Below, piece by piece: positions 49,099-57,013 of a stretch of 64,000 bases of DNA; within the stretch, counting starts at the first letter, position 1, and each line of letters starts with the position of its first letter. The stretch is from NCBI RefSeq assembly GCF_009834565.1, contig NZ_CP019428.1:5952001-6016000 (forward strand), in the 5' to 3' direction. Under the pieces are notes generated by a model that ran no database searches, was not told the DNA's origin, and saw only the letters and a list, made by a program, of their open reading frames with translations. The stretch comes from Pseudomonas sp. R76 (lineage in GTDB: Bacteria; Pseudomonadota; Gammaproteobacteria; Pseudomonadales; Pseudomonadaceae). Both the position numbers and the translations under genes were made by a program.

Positions 49099-49755
49099 AT
49101 GGATTTCAACCCGCTCGACCTTATCCTGCATCTCGACGTCTACCTCGACATGCTGGTGAGAAACTACGGAGTGTGGATCTACGCCATTCTGTTCCTGGTT
49201 ATCTTTTGCGAAACCGGTTTGGTGGTTATGCCATTCCTGCCGGGTGATTCCTTGCTGTTTATCGCCGGCGCCATCGCTGCAGGCGGCGGCATGGACCCAA
49301 TCCTTTTGGGCGGCTTGCTGATGCTGGCAGCGATCCTCGGTGACAGCACCAACTATGTCATCGGGCGAACAGTGGGAGAACGCTTGTTCAGCAACCCGAA
49401 CTCGAAAATCTTCCGCCGCGACTACCTGCAAAAAACCCACGATTTCTACGACAAGCACGGCGGCAAAACCGTGACCCTGGCGCGCTTCCTGCCGATCCTG
49501 CGCACCTTCGCGCCGTTTGTGGCCGGCATCGCCAAAATGCCCTACCCGCGCTTTTTCGGGTTCAGTGTGTTCGGCACCATCCTCTGGGTTGGCGGCCTGG
49601 TGACCCTGGGTTACTTCTTCGGCAACGTACCGTTCATCAAGAAAAACCTGTCACTGCTGGTGGTGTTTATCATCCTGCTGTCGCTGGTGCCGATGATCAT
49701 CGGTGTGTTCCGCAGCCGCTTCGGTCGCAGTTCTTCCGAAGCCAAGCCGCAGTAA
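49099..49755 (+). CDS. DedA family membrane protein
   Basis: 218 residues, VTT/DedA domain: FCETGLVVMPFLPGDSLLFIAGA, GDSTNYVIGRTVGERLF and LARFLPILRTFAPFVAGIAKMPY. Members move undecaprenyl phosphate or help keep the proton gradient. AGGTG stands before the ATG. Only six bases separate it from mtfA. Confidence 0.92.
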   Translation: MDFNPLDLILHLDVYLDMLVRNYGVWIYAILFLVIFCETGLVVMPFLPGDSLLFIAGAIAAGGGMDPILLGGLLMLAAILGDSTNYVIGRTVGERLFSNPNSKIFRRDYLQKTHDFYDKHGGKTVTLARFLPILRTFAPFVAGIAKMPYPRFFGFSVFGTILWVGGLVTLGYFFGNVPFIKKNLSLLVVFIILLSLVPMIIGVFRSRFGRSSSEAKPQ

Positions 49756-49761
49756 CCGGCG

Positions 49762-50592
49762 ATGTGGTCCCTCAGCGCCTGGCGTCGCCGGCGCCTGCTG
49801 GCCAAGCACCCGATTGCCGATGACACGTGGCAGCGGGTGCGCCAGCATCTTAGCTTCCTCGACGGCATTACGGCCGAGCAAGACCAGTGGCTGCGTGAAG
49901 CCTGCGTGGTGTTCCTCGCCGAAAAACATCTCACCGCCCTGCCCGGCGTCGAGCTGCACCAGGAGCAACGCCTGCTGCTCGCCGCCCAGGCGCAGTTGCC
50001 ACTGATGAACCTCGGCGACCTCGACTGGTATCAGGGTTTCCACGAAATCGCGCTGTACCCCGACGACTTCATCAGCCCCCAGCGCCATCGCGATGCCAGT
50101 GGCGTCGAGCACGAGTGGGACGGCGAACACAGCGGCGAAGCCTGGCAACAAGGCCCGGTGATCCTCGCCTGGCCCGGCGTGCTGGCCAGCGGCAACTGGG
50201 AAGGCTACAACCTGGTCATCCACGAACTGGCGCACAAGCTGGACATGCTCAACGGCGACGCCAACGGCCTGCCGCCGCTGCACCACGACATGCGCGTGCA
50301 GGAATGGGCCAGCGTGATGCAAAGCGCGTTTGATGACCTCAACCGCCAGTTGGACGCCAACCCGGACATCGACACCGAAATAGACCCCTACGCCGCCGAA
50401 AACCCGGCGGAGTTTTTTGCCGTCACCAGCGAATACTTTTTCAGTGCCCCGGATTTACTGGTCAACAGTTATCCACAGGTGTACGCACAACTGAGCCGCT
50501 TTTATCGCCAGGACCCGCTTGCCCGCCTGCACCAACTGCAAGCCGGCGATGCGCGCTACCAGACGGAACGCCAAGCGCCGTACGACGTCTGA
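49762..50592 (+). CDS. mtfA: MtfA family zinc metallopeptidase
   Basis: 276 residues, M90 family. The zinc site HELAH is at 154-158 (NLVIHELAHKLDMLNG), with the third ligand glutamate region in PAEFFAVTSEYFF. In E. coli MtfA binds the Mlc repressor; that partner is not seen here, so the role in Pseudomonas is open. Six bases after dedA, so likely cotranscribed. Confidence 0.92.
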   Translation: MWSLSAWRRRRLLAKHPIADDTWQRVRQHLSFLDGITAEQDQWLREACVVFLAEKHLTALPGVELHQEQRLLLAAQAQLPLMNLGDLDWYQGFHEIALYPDDFISPQRHRDASGVEHEWDGEHSGEAWQQGPVILAWPGVLASGNWEGYNLVIHELAHKLDMLNGDANGLPPLHHDMRVQEWASVMQSAFDDLNRQLDANPDIDTEIDPYAAENPAEFFAVTSEYFFSAPDLLVNSYPQVYAQLSRFYRQDPLARLHQLQAGDARYQTERQAPYDV

Positions 50593-50685
50593 CGCATGGC
50601 ATCGGCGTCAGAATATGCCTATAATCGCCGCCACTTTTAGGCCAATCCGGCCATGTTTCATGGCCAACTACGGGGGCATCGCCCA

Positions 50686-51213
50686 ATGAGCTACAGCAAG
50701 ATTCCGGCTGGCAAAGACCTGCCGAACGACATCTACGTCGCCATCGAAATTCCGGCCAACCACGCGCCGATCAAATACGAAATCGACAAAGACAGCGACT
50801 GCCTGTTCGTCGACCGTTTCATGGCCACCCCGATGTTCTACCCGGCCAACTACGGTTTCATCCCGAACACCCTGGCTGACGACGGTGACCCCCTCGACGT
50901 GCTGGTTGTAACCCCTTACCCGGTTACCCCAGGCTCGGTCATCCGCGCGCGCCCAGTCGGCATCCTGAACATGACCGACGACGGCGGCGGCGATGCCAAA
51001 GTCATCGCGGTGCCACACGACAAGCTGTCCCAGCTGTACGTGGACGTGAAGGAATACACCGATCTGCCGCCACTGCTGCTGGAACAGATCAAGCACTTCT
51101 TCGAGAACTACAAAGATCTCGAAAAAGGCAAATGGGTGAAGATCGACGGTTGGGGCAACGCAGACGCCGCCCGCGCCGAGATCCTGAAGTCGGTAGCTGC
51201 CTACAAAGGCTGA
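50686..51213 (+). CDS. ppa: inorganic pyrophosphatase (family I)
   Basis: 175 residues; cytoplasmic, drives biosynthesis by removing PPi. Signature [11 protein letters not shown] with the metal-binding aspartates; [20 protein letters not shown] before it. Start [10 protein letters not shown] is the family start; a longer in-frame start 33 bases upstream is unlikely. Strong terminator follows. Confidence 0.97.
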   Translation: MSYSKIPAGKDLPNDIYVAIEIPANHAPIKYEIDKDSDCLFVDRFMATPMFYPANYGFIPNTLADDGDPLDVLVVTPYPVTPGSVIRARPVGILNMTDDGGGDAKVIAVPHDKLSQLYVDVKEYTDLPPLLLEQIKHFFENYKDLEKGKWVKIDGWGNADAARAEILKSVAAYKG

Positions 51214-51240
51214 TACCCGCTCCTCATTGCCCCGGCAATC

Positions 51241-51272
51241 AAAAAAGCCCCGACGATTCGGGGCTTTTTTTT
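51241..51272 (+). terminator. rho-independent terminator of ppa
   Basis: AAAAAAGCCCCGA CGAT TCGGGGCTTTTTTTT: a 7-bp G/C stem flanked by A and T runs, so it can work in both directions. Confidence 0.95.
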
Positions 51273-51379
51273 GTGGGAAAAATTAAACCCCAAGTTCAAT
51301 GTTTAATGCGCAGCGTTTAATAAATTTAAAATATTGAAATATCGGCCTACAACTAAGCAAATCCCTACACGCGACATTC

Positions 51380-51427
51380 AACGCATAGTTTATTTGATGT
51401 ATTTTTCCGGCCAGTAAACTCTGCGTT
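51380..51427. promoter_or_regulatory. candidate operator pair at the start of the S24 repressor gene
   Basis: AACGCATAGTTTA and TAAACTCTGCGTT are inverted copies matching at 12 of 13 bases, 22 bases apart, the second ending one base before the ATG. A related GCAGCGTTTAAT lies at about 51308. A TTGATG/TAAACT pair could serve as promoter, placing the transcript start at or near the ATG, with no ribosome binding site. The likely binder is the repressor itself. Confidence 0.5.
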
Positions 51428-51428
51428 T

Positions 51429-52199
51429 ATGAATACATCAGGTGATCGACTAAAAGCGTTATTACGGGAAGTTCATCTTTCCGCCTCCGACTTCGCCAAG
51501 AACCGCGGTGTCACGCCTCAACACGTGAACAACTGGTTCAAACGCGGCGTGCCCATGGGCCGACTCAACGAGATCGCAGAACTGCTCTGCGTCTCCAGCC
51601 GTTGGCTACGCACCGGCGAAGGCCTCAAACACCCACCGGCCAACTTCCTGCTCGAAGGCCCGCACACCGCCAAAGGACTGCGCACCCGCGAAGAAAGCGG
51701 CAAATACCTCACAGGCCCCGCCTGCCTCCCGGAAAAAATCGACGTGGAGATCGCCCTCCACCCCACCTTCACCTCCAACGAACGCATCCGCGTCACCCTG
51801 CACACCCTCGAAGCCCTCAACGTCAACCCCGACCGCGCCATAGGCGCCTACATGGTCGACAACAGCATGATCGACATCATCCAACAAGGCGCCACCCTCG
51901 CCATCGACCGCGGCCGCAGCCAAATCACCGACGGCGAAATCTACGCCGTCGAACACGACGGCATGCTGCGCATCAAATACCTCTACAACCGCCCCGGCGG
52001 CGGCCTGCGCATGCGCAGCCACAACGCCAGCGAACACCCCGACGAATACCTCACCTACGAGCAACGCTTCGAACAGAACTTCCAGATCGTGGGCTGGGTG
52101 TTCTGGTGGTCCACCCTCAACAACCGCCGCCCCGTACCACTGGACGAGCACCTGCTGGGCTGGGAAGGCTCTAAATCGGACCCGGAGGTAGGCATTTGA
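51429..52199 (+). CDS. S24-family phage-type repressor
   Basis: 256 residues: an N-terminal helix-turn-helix (about 5-60; DFAKNRGVTPQHVNNWFKRG) and a C-terminal LexA/CI-like peptidase domain with S146 (MVDNSMIDI) and K183 (MLRIKYLY) as the serine-lysine pair. The linker has no Ala-Gly or Cys-Gly pair for self-cleavage. No ribosome binding site precedes the ATG, so a leaderless mRNA is possible, as for lambda CI. No structural phage genes are near; it may be a remnant or a domesticated regulator. Confidence 0.88.
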   Translation: MNTSGDRLKALLREVHLSASDFAKNRGVTPQHVNNWFKRGVPMGRLNEIAELLCVSSRWLRTGEGLKHPPANFLLEGPHTAKGLRTREESGKYLTGPACLPEKIDVEIALHPTFTSNERIRVTLHTLEALNVNPDRAIGAYMVDNSMIDIIQQGATLAIDRGRSQITDGEIYAVEHDGMLRIKYLYNRPGGGLRMRSHNASEHPDEYLTYEQRFEQNFQIVGWVFWWSTLNNRRPVPLDEHLLGWEGSKSDPEVGI

Positions 52200-52209
52200 G
52201 GTGAATGTG

Positions 52210-52403
52210 GGTATCATCCGCCGCACATTTGGCAGGGGGTGGCTTCGCGCTATCCACCCTGCTCGGCGATGCGGAGGAGTTCCCGCAGATGCCCCTACTA
52301 TTCAGCCCGACGTGATGTGGGCTGAGCGATTTGAAGGCTGGTGAGGTTTGTCAAAAACAAGCTGAAGCAGTCCCCGAGAAGCCGGCCACAAGCCGGCTTT
52401 TTA
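52210..52403 (+). ncRNA. candidate structured RNA with terminator
   Basis: Four stems follow one another: 52232-52262 (GCAGGGGGTGG with CTATCCACCCTGC), 52271-52286 (GCGG/CCGC), 52302-52325 (TCAGCCC with GGGCTGA, 7 bp) and the closing AAGCCGGC/GCCGGCTT followed by five T at 52377-52403. There is no reading frame of note. Such an arrangement after a phage-type repressor recalls antisense RNAs of phage immunity regions, but I could not confirm any known family. Confidence 0.45.
52377..52403 (+). terminator. rho-independent terminator
   Basis: AAGCCGGC CACA GCCGGCTT forms a perfect stem followed by TTTTT. It ends either the S24 gene's transcript or the candidate RNA. Confidence 0.85.
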
Positions 52404-52423
52404 ATGCGCGTGAGAATTACAAA

Positions 52424-52454
52424 CCAATTGTCCAAACAGCTGTTGGACAATTGG
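52424..52454. repeat. 12-bp perfect inverted repeat
   Basis: CCAATTGTCCAA and TTGGACAATTGG flank ACAGCTG, 20 bases after the terminator. The spacer core CAGCTG is itself a palindrome. It could be a regulator's operator or a recombination core site; nothing nearby decides. Confidence 0.7.
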
Positions 52455-52502
52455 ATAAGCAAAGACGGGTCACATCTCGAGATACCCGCCTCTCAAGGCA
52501 CA

Positions 52503-52739
52503 TCACTTAAGCTGCAAACACTCCACAGCCCGATCCGCCACCATCTTCGCCATCTCCACCAAATGCATCACTGCCCGATGCGGCGCACCCAGCGGTTCAC
52601 CGAGCGACTGTGACGTAGCGACCGCGCACTGCAGTAACTCAGCCACACGCACCCAAGCATCTTCAAAGCTCAGCTCTTCATTAACAGTAAATGGCTTTGT
52701 CGCAGCCGCTGAAGTCAAATCCGAAACAACATCATCCAT
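52503..52739 (-). CDS. small DUF3077-like protein
   Basis: 78 residues: MDDVVSDLTS, then a helical part (ELSFEDAWVRVAELLQCAVA, APHRAVMHLVEMAKMVADRA) resembling the small DUF3077/DUF6124 proteins frequent in pseudomonads. Function unknown. GGAG stands about ten bases before the ATG. It is preceded by an unusual structured leader (52779-52980). Next to phage- and defence-like remnants. Confidence 0.65.
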   Translation of the reverse strand: MDDVVSDLTSAAATKPFTVNEELSFEDAWVRVAELLQCAVATSQSLGEPLGAPHRAVMHLVEMAKMVADRAVECLQLK

Positions 52740-52778
52740 AGCAAAACTCCAATCGATAATTTGGAGCTGCCACGACCC

Positions 52779-52980
52779 GCGACTAAACGAAAGGCGGCAG
52801 CTGTACGCAGGTTAGTCGACCGGTCGATTGGGAACCCGGCGCACCCGGAGGTGCCCTGCGCACAGCCACCATAAGATGCAGGCGAAGGGGTGCCTGACTC
52901 ATGAATTGCTATGCGCCAATCGAATCCGGGCGACTAAACCCGATCACTGAAAATGCAGTGACGGAACGCAGCCTAGTCGC
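52779..52980 (-). repeat. mirror-image pair of stem-loops upstream of the DUF3077-like gene
   Basis: Unit A (52779-52818) begins GCGACTAAAC and ends GTTAGTCG; unit B (52930-52980) begins GCGACTAAAC and ends TAGTCGC, with an inner TCACTG/CAGTGA stem. The flanks CCGGTCGATTGG (52820-52831) and CCAATCGAATCCGG (52916-52929) are inverted copies, so A and B face each other like two halves of a doublet. Between them lies a candidate 39-codon frame. I believe this leader is repeated before similar small genes in other pseudomonads, from memory only. Confidence 0.6.
52783..52902 (-). CDS. candidate 39-residue leader peptide, low confidence
   Basis: An ATG frame within the leader reads MSQAPLRLHLMVAVRRAPPG and on to LTCVQLPPFV-stop. 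The MVAVRRAPPGAPGSQ pattern loosely recalls the short Ash-like peptides of phage satellites. No good ribosome binding site is seen and the stop falls in stem A. It may be non-coding. The remaining bases up to 53174 hold no gene I can support. Confidence 0.25.
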   Translation of the reverse strand: MSQAPLRLHLMVAVRRAPPGAPGSQSTGRLTCVQLPPFV

Positions 52981-53174
52981 GGGATTTAGCTGGCGCAAGC
53001 GCTTGGAATTCTCTAGGAAACGTCCTGCAAATGAAAGGGACCGGCCCTGCTGGCACAACGAATTCGCACAAGCATTAGGCGCTATACCTATGTAATGAAA
53101 GAGCACATACACCGAGACGTTGCCGCTAGAGTCCTGACGTTGTCTGTGCATGCGCGTCCAAGATGGTATTTCCA

Positions 53175-53324
53175 ATGATCAGGTTCACCCAAGGCAACCT
53201 TTTGGAAGCCAAGACCAAAGCTCTCATCAACACGGTGAATACCGTGGGCGTGATGGGCAAAGGTATCGCGCTGATGTTCAAAGAGCGCTTTGCAGAAAAT
53301 TATCGCTTGTACGCGGCAGCCTGA
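53175..53324 (+). pseudogene. truncated macro-domain gene
   Basis: 49 residues: [20 protein letters not shown] then [20 protein letters not shown] and a stop at ...RLYAAA. The [12 protein letters not shown] loop is the ADP-ribose-binding motif of macro domains as in DarG, whose domain is normally about 150 residues. Only the first third remains. A short frame-shifted echo (IKGHWRN) at about 53362-53382, overlapping the end of the antitoxin gene, may be another piece, or chance. An ATG at 53163 in the same frame is an alternative start. Confidence 0.75.
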
Positions 53325-53362
53325 CCTGCACCAACAATCGAACCTGGGCGGCATAACGTGGA

Positions 53363-54127
53363 TCAAGGGGCATTGGCGAAACGCTCCGGCACGGTGATAA
53401 GAAACTCTTTATCGAGTCGACCACCCCGGATGACTTGCCGCTTGCCTTTGCCTAGATCAATGCTGGAGCGGGCCAGCCGCTCGTACCATGCGTGACCCGC
53501 ATTGCGCGCAAGCAGGAGGAAAACGCGTTTGACGCGAATCGAATTGCACGCTTCAAGCAGATTTTGCAGACGCTTGGGGCTTAGCGTGGCCAAGCCGTCG
53601 AGCACATCAGCCACGCTGCTGAAGAGCACCTCGTTGTCACTTTGATGGATAAGCTCAAGCACGGCGCGTTCCGGGGTGGAGATTTTTATCTCAAACCGGC
53701 TGTAGGGGACTTGGAATAGTTGTAACGCCATGTCTTCCATTGCAGGGAAAAGTCCGCCGGGATGGAAGTTTATATCAACGTTCCACGGATATTTACGCAG
53801 CCAGCCAGGAAGCGTCGCGCCCTGGGTGCCAAACAAATCGACCGCCTGCTTGCCGAATGTCATGTAGTGACTGTAACCGGCCAAGCTCAGCGCCGTCGCT
53901 CCGCCTGGCCACACCTGCAACGTGGCACCTTGCTGTAGTGCGAATAGGCCACCCTGCCAGTCAATATTGTCGCCGCTGCGCTTCCACGCGCCATGGCCCA
54001 CTCGCTCTACCCAGCCGCTGTGTTGGTACTTCTGGACGAGACTTGGGCCCACACCATGCTCGTGTAGCCACGCTTGTGCCACAACAACGCCTTCGGGCCA
54101 ATCAGACAGCAAATGGTTTATTTTCAT
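53363..54127 (-). CDS. AbiEi-type antitoxin (type IV toxin-antitoxin), orphan
   Basis: 254 residues: an N-terminal winged-helix part (VVVAQAWLHEHGVGPSLVQK, GWVERVGHGAWKRSG) and a C-terminal antitoxin domain (GGATALSLAGYSHYM; TPERAVLELIHQ; GGRLDKEFLITVP). In type IV systems this protein represses its operon and opposes the AbiEii nucleotidyltransferase. No AbiEii gene follows; the next item downstream is the truncated macro gene. The antitoxin itself looks complete. The 230 bases before it are A/T-rich and should hold its promoter. Confidence 0.85.
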   Translation of the reverse strand: MKINHLLSDWPEGVVVAQAWLHEHGVGPSLVQKYQHSGWVERVGHGAWKRSGDNIDWQGGLFALQQGATLQVWPGGATALSLAGYSHYMTFGKQAVDLFGTQGATLPGWLRKYPWNVDINFHPGGLFPAMEDMALQLFQVPYSRFEIKISTPERAVLELIHQSDNEVLFSSVADVLDGLATLSPKRLQNLLEACNSIRVKRVFLLLARNAGHAWYERLARSSIDLGKGKRQVIRGGRLDKEFLITVPERFANAP

Positions 54128-54355
54128 GCTCTATATGCACCTATAAGGTTATTATTAGCAAAAATATTAAACCAATTTCACACTAAACACCCGTATGCAA
54201 AAGCCCAAGATCTTCATTCCGAAAATGCAATTGTCACCTCTAAGTTGACAGTATTACCCCTCCCACCCGATTTATCCCCCACCACCCACCCATTAATCTA
54301 TGCCTATGTTGAACGCAACGCCTAACCCAACCCAACCAAAAAAAGGATTTCAACC

Positions 54356-54988
54356 ATGAGCACTCCAACCCTCAGCCGCTTGAACAAAGACGACGCCGTA
54401 GTCCTGCTGGTCGACCACCAAACCGGTCTGATCTCTTTGGTGCAGGACTTCTCCCCCAACGAGTTCAAGAACAACGTGCTGGCCCTGGCCGACCTGGCGA
54501 AGTTCTTCAACCTGCCGACCATCCTCACCACCAGTTTCGAACAAGGCCCTAACGGCCCGTTGGTGCCGGAGTTGAAGGAGATGTTTCCGCAGGCGCCGTA
54601 CATCGCTCGTCCTGGTCAGATTAATGCGTGGGATAACGAGGATTTCGTTAAGGCGGTCAAGGCGACTGGGCGTAAGCAGATCATCATTGCGGGTGTGGTG
54701 ACGGATGTGTGTGTGGCGTTCCCGACGTTGTCGGCGCTGGCGGAGGGGTTTGAGGTGTTTGTGGTGACGGATGCGTCGGGCACGTTCAATACCACGGTGC
54801 AGCAGGCGGCGTGGAGCCGGATGACGCAGGCGGGTGCGCAGTTGATGAATTGGTTTTCGGTGGCGTGTGAGTTGCAGGGTGACTGGCGCAATGACATGGA
54901 AGGGTTGGGGAATTTGTTGTCTCAGCGGATTCCTAACTATCGGAATTTGATGAATGGGTATGCGGCGGTGACGGCGCGTCAGGGCTGA
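54356..54988 (+). CDS. YcaC-like isochorismatase-family hydrolase
   Basis: 210 residues. Cysteine-hydrolase fold with D20 (LLVDHQTG) and C119 (GVVTDVCVAFP); R85 holds the usual basic-residue position. PYIARPGQINAWDNEDFV is typical of YcaC. Substrate unknown. AAAAAGGA precedes the ATG. From about 54600 on codon use shifts to G/T-ending codons. A diverged scrap of a second such gene's end lies at 61403-61459. Confidence 0.9.
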   Translation: MSTPTLSRLNKDDAVVLLVDHQTGLISLVQDFSPNEFKNNVLALADLAKFFNLPTILTTSFEQGPNGPLVPELKEMFPQAPYIARPGQINAWDNEDFVKAVKATGRKQIIIAGVVTDVCVAFPTLSALAEGFEVFVVTDASGTFNTTVQQAAWSRMTQAGAQLMNWFSVACELQGDWRNDMEGLGNLLSQRIPNYRNLMNGYAAVTARQG

Positions 54989-55054
54989 GGTTGAGGGGGG
55001 CTGCCACATTTGAACTTTGCTGATTTGAGCATTAGGGCAAGCCCGCTCGCCATC

Positions 55055-55104
55055 TGACGCGGAGCGTCACAGGAGGCATTCCCACGCGGAGCGTGGGAAC
55101 GATC
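55055..55104. repeat. half copy of the GATCGTTCCCACGC-family repeat
   Basis: TGACGC...GCGTCA and TTCCCACGC GGA GCGTGGGAA hairpins lie side by side, corresponding to the right half of the long repeat at 44336-44469. It separates the convergent ycaC and glutathionylspermidine-synthase-like genes. Confidence 0.75.
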
Positions 55105-55112
55105 AGCGATCA

Positions 55113-56270
55113 TCAGTCGAGGATCAAGTGCGGCAAGAACCGGCTTGAGTCTTTGGTAATCAAACTATTGTCTTCGCGCACGCCGATGCCGGCGGCTTGA
55201 TCGCCAATCACCCACGACCCGATCAGCGTGTAGCTGTCGCCAAAGCGCGGCAGCGGCGCGAACTCCTGGAGGATGAACGGCGCATCGGTGTAGGGGCCGT
55301 CTTCTTTTACGATCAGGCCGTCGGCGGTTTGCAGTTCGATGTTGGCGCCTTCGCGGGAGAAGAACGGTTTGCGCACCCAGCCCTTTGGCACGGCTTTGCC
55401 GGGGTCGGTATCCAGGTGGGACGCGAGCAGGTTGGGGTGGCCTTTGTTGAATTCCCACAACAGCGGCAGGATGCCTTTGTTGGAGAGGATGGATTTCCAG
55501 GCGGGCTCGAAAAACTGCGTATCGCACTGGGCAATCGCGGCGCCGAAGGGCTCGTGGAAGATGAATTCCCAGGCGTGCAGTTTGAACAGATGCGGAATCC
55601 AGCGATCTTCGAGGTCGACGAAACGGCCGTCGCTGGTGAGGCCGATGTCTTCGATGTCGATGTGACGTGATTCGATGCCAACCTTTTCCGCGACGAGGCG
55701 CAGGTAGTCGGTGGTGCCTTTGTCTTCGACCGAGTCTTTCATGGAGGCGAAGTAGAACGGCTGGTTGACCTGCAATTGGGCGAAGGCCTGGTGCAGTTTG
55801 GTGTCGATGCTATTGAACTGGTCGGCATGCTTGGGCAGCAGGCCGCGTTCGATGCACTGTTCCAGCCAGCCCCATTGAAACGCCGCGGCCTCATAGAGGC
55901 TGGTCGGCGTGTCGTAGTTGAGTTCGAGCAGCTTGGCGGGCCCGGTGCCGTTGTAGGAGAAGTCCATGCGCCCGTACAAGTGCGGGTGGCCTTCGAGCCA
56001 TGAGGTTCGAATCATGTCGAAGAACGGCGCGGGAATGCTCAGGCGTTCCAGCAGCTCTTCGCTCTGAACCACGCGGGCCACGAGGTCCATGCACATGTCA
56101 TGGATCTCGGTGGTCGGGTCTTCGAGGTCGCGCTCGATTTGCGCGAGCGTGAATTGGTAGTACGCGCGCTCGTCCCAGTAGGGTTCGCCGTCGATGGTGT
56201 GGAACAGAAAGCCGAGGCTGTCGGCGGTCTGTTTCCAGTCATGACGCTCTGCGCAGTTGATCTTTTTCAT
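55113..56270 (-). CDS. glutathionylspermidine synthase-like ATP-grasp protein (YjfC type)
   Basis: 385 residues of the GSP_synth family: MDFSYNGTGPAKLLELNYDTPTSLYE and GWVRKPFFSREGANIEL carry the ATP-grasp contacts. In E. coli the homologue YjfC ends the yjfIJKLMC operon, as here. It lacks the amidase half of true glutathionylspermidine synthase, so its peptide substrate is unknown; ligation of an amine to a peptide in the envelope-stress setting is inference. Twelve bases after the DUF1190 gene. Confidence 0.9.
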   Translation of the reverse strand: MKKINCAERHDWKQTADSLGFLFHTIDGEPYWDERAYYQFTLAQIERDLEDPTTEIHDMCMDLVARVVQSEELLERLSIPAPFFDMIRTSWLEGHPHLYGRMDFSYNGTGPAKLLELNYDTPTSLYEAAAFQWGWLEQCIERGLLPKHADQFNSIDTKLHQAFAQLQVNQPFYFASMKDSVEDKGTTDYLRLVAEKVGIESRHIDIEDIGLTSDGRFVDLEDRWIPHLFKLHAWEFIFHEPFGAAIAQCDTQFFEPAWKSILSNKGILPLLWEFNKGHPNLLASHLDTDPGKAVPKGWVRKPFFSREGANIELQTADGLIVKEDGPYTDAPFILQEFAPLPRFGDSYTLIGSWVIGDQAAGIGVREDNSLITKDSSRFLPHLILD

Positions 56271-56282
56271 GGCCCGGTTTCC

Positions 56283-56996
56283 TTAACTGCTCGACCCGCC
56301 GCCGCCCCAGCCGCTGCGTGCGCTGGCTTTGCTGCCGAAGCCACCGCGGGAGGTAGAGGACGCCACCGACACCGGCTTGCTGGAGGAGCGCAGCGTGTTG
56401 GTGTAATTGCTGCTGCCGTACCTGGCCTGGTTGGACCGGCCGAATGTCGCCCCATTCGAGACCCGCTGGTTGAGCGTCGAAGAGCCGTAATCGCCGCGAT
56501 CATCGCGGTAGCGGTACACCGGCTCGGAACGGTAGCTGTTGCGATTGTTGCTGAGCATGTTGCCGATCAGCAGGCCGGTCAGCAGGCTGCTGGTGGAGAA
56601 CCCTGAGCCACCACTGTTCGCTTGGGCGCCGCCGACTTGCGCGTTGGCCGCATCGACTTGGGATTGCGTCACCTGGCCGGCGGCGGTCAGTTCGAAACCG
56701 CCCAGTTTGGGGATGAACTTGCCGTTGGAGTCCTGCTGACACCAGTTGGCGACAAAGTCGGCATCGCAATCGGCCTGGCTGTCGTACACCGGGGCAATGC
56801 GCCGATGCTCGGCCATGGCCGTCATGTAGGCGTCCGAGCACACGTCCACCGGCAGCTTTTCATCGGCGCATTGCTGAACAGACTGGAAGTTGTACTTCTT
56901 CTGCAAATCGTAGGTTTTTTCGGTCGGCCCACAGCCGGATATCGCCATCGCGACCGACGCTGCCAGCGACAGCTGGACGTACTTGCTTCGTTTCAT
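56283..56996 (-). CDS. DUF1190 (YgiB/YjfM) family lipoprotein
   Basis: 237 residues: lipoprotein signal (SLAASVAMAISGCGPTEKT, cysteine about 22), a CSDAYMTAMAEHRRIAPVYDS core with paired cysteines (C43, C54, C77, C84 region), and a Ser/Gly/Arg-rich tail with a GWGGGGSSS end. Family partner of YjfC/YgiC. The start at 56996 follows GGGAGC; upstream reading would be in an unrelated frame. Function unknown. Confidence 0.9.
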   Translation of the reverse strand: MKRSKYVQLSLAASVAMAISGCGPTEKTYDLQKKYNFQSVQQCADEKLPVDVCSDAYMTAMAEHRRIAPVYDSQADCDADFVANWCQQDSNGKFIPKLGGFELTAAGQVTQSQVDAANAQVGGAQANSGGSGFSTSSLLTGLLIGNMLSNNRNSYRSEPVYRYRDDRGDYGSSTLNQRVSNGATFGRSNQARYGSSNYTNTLRSSSKPVSVASSTSRGGFGSKASARSGWGGGGSSS

Positions 56997-57013
56997 CGGG
57001 AGCTCCGTGGCGA

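Noticed and set aside
51606..52226. Frames in other readings of the S24 gene
   Set aside because: Biased third positions create them; the S24 protein has clear domains.
52901..53095. Small plus-strand frame MNCYAPIESGRLNPI...
   Set aside because: Overlaps stem-loop B of the structured leader, no ribosome binding site, no recognisable domain.
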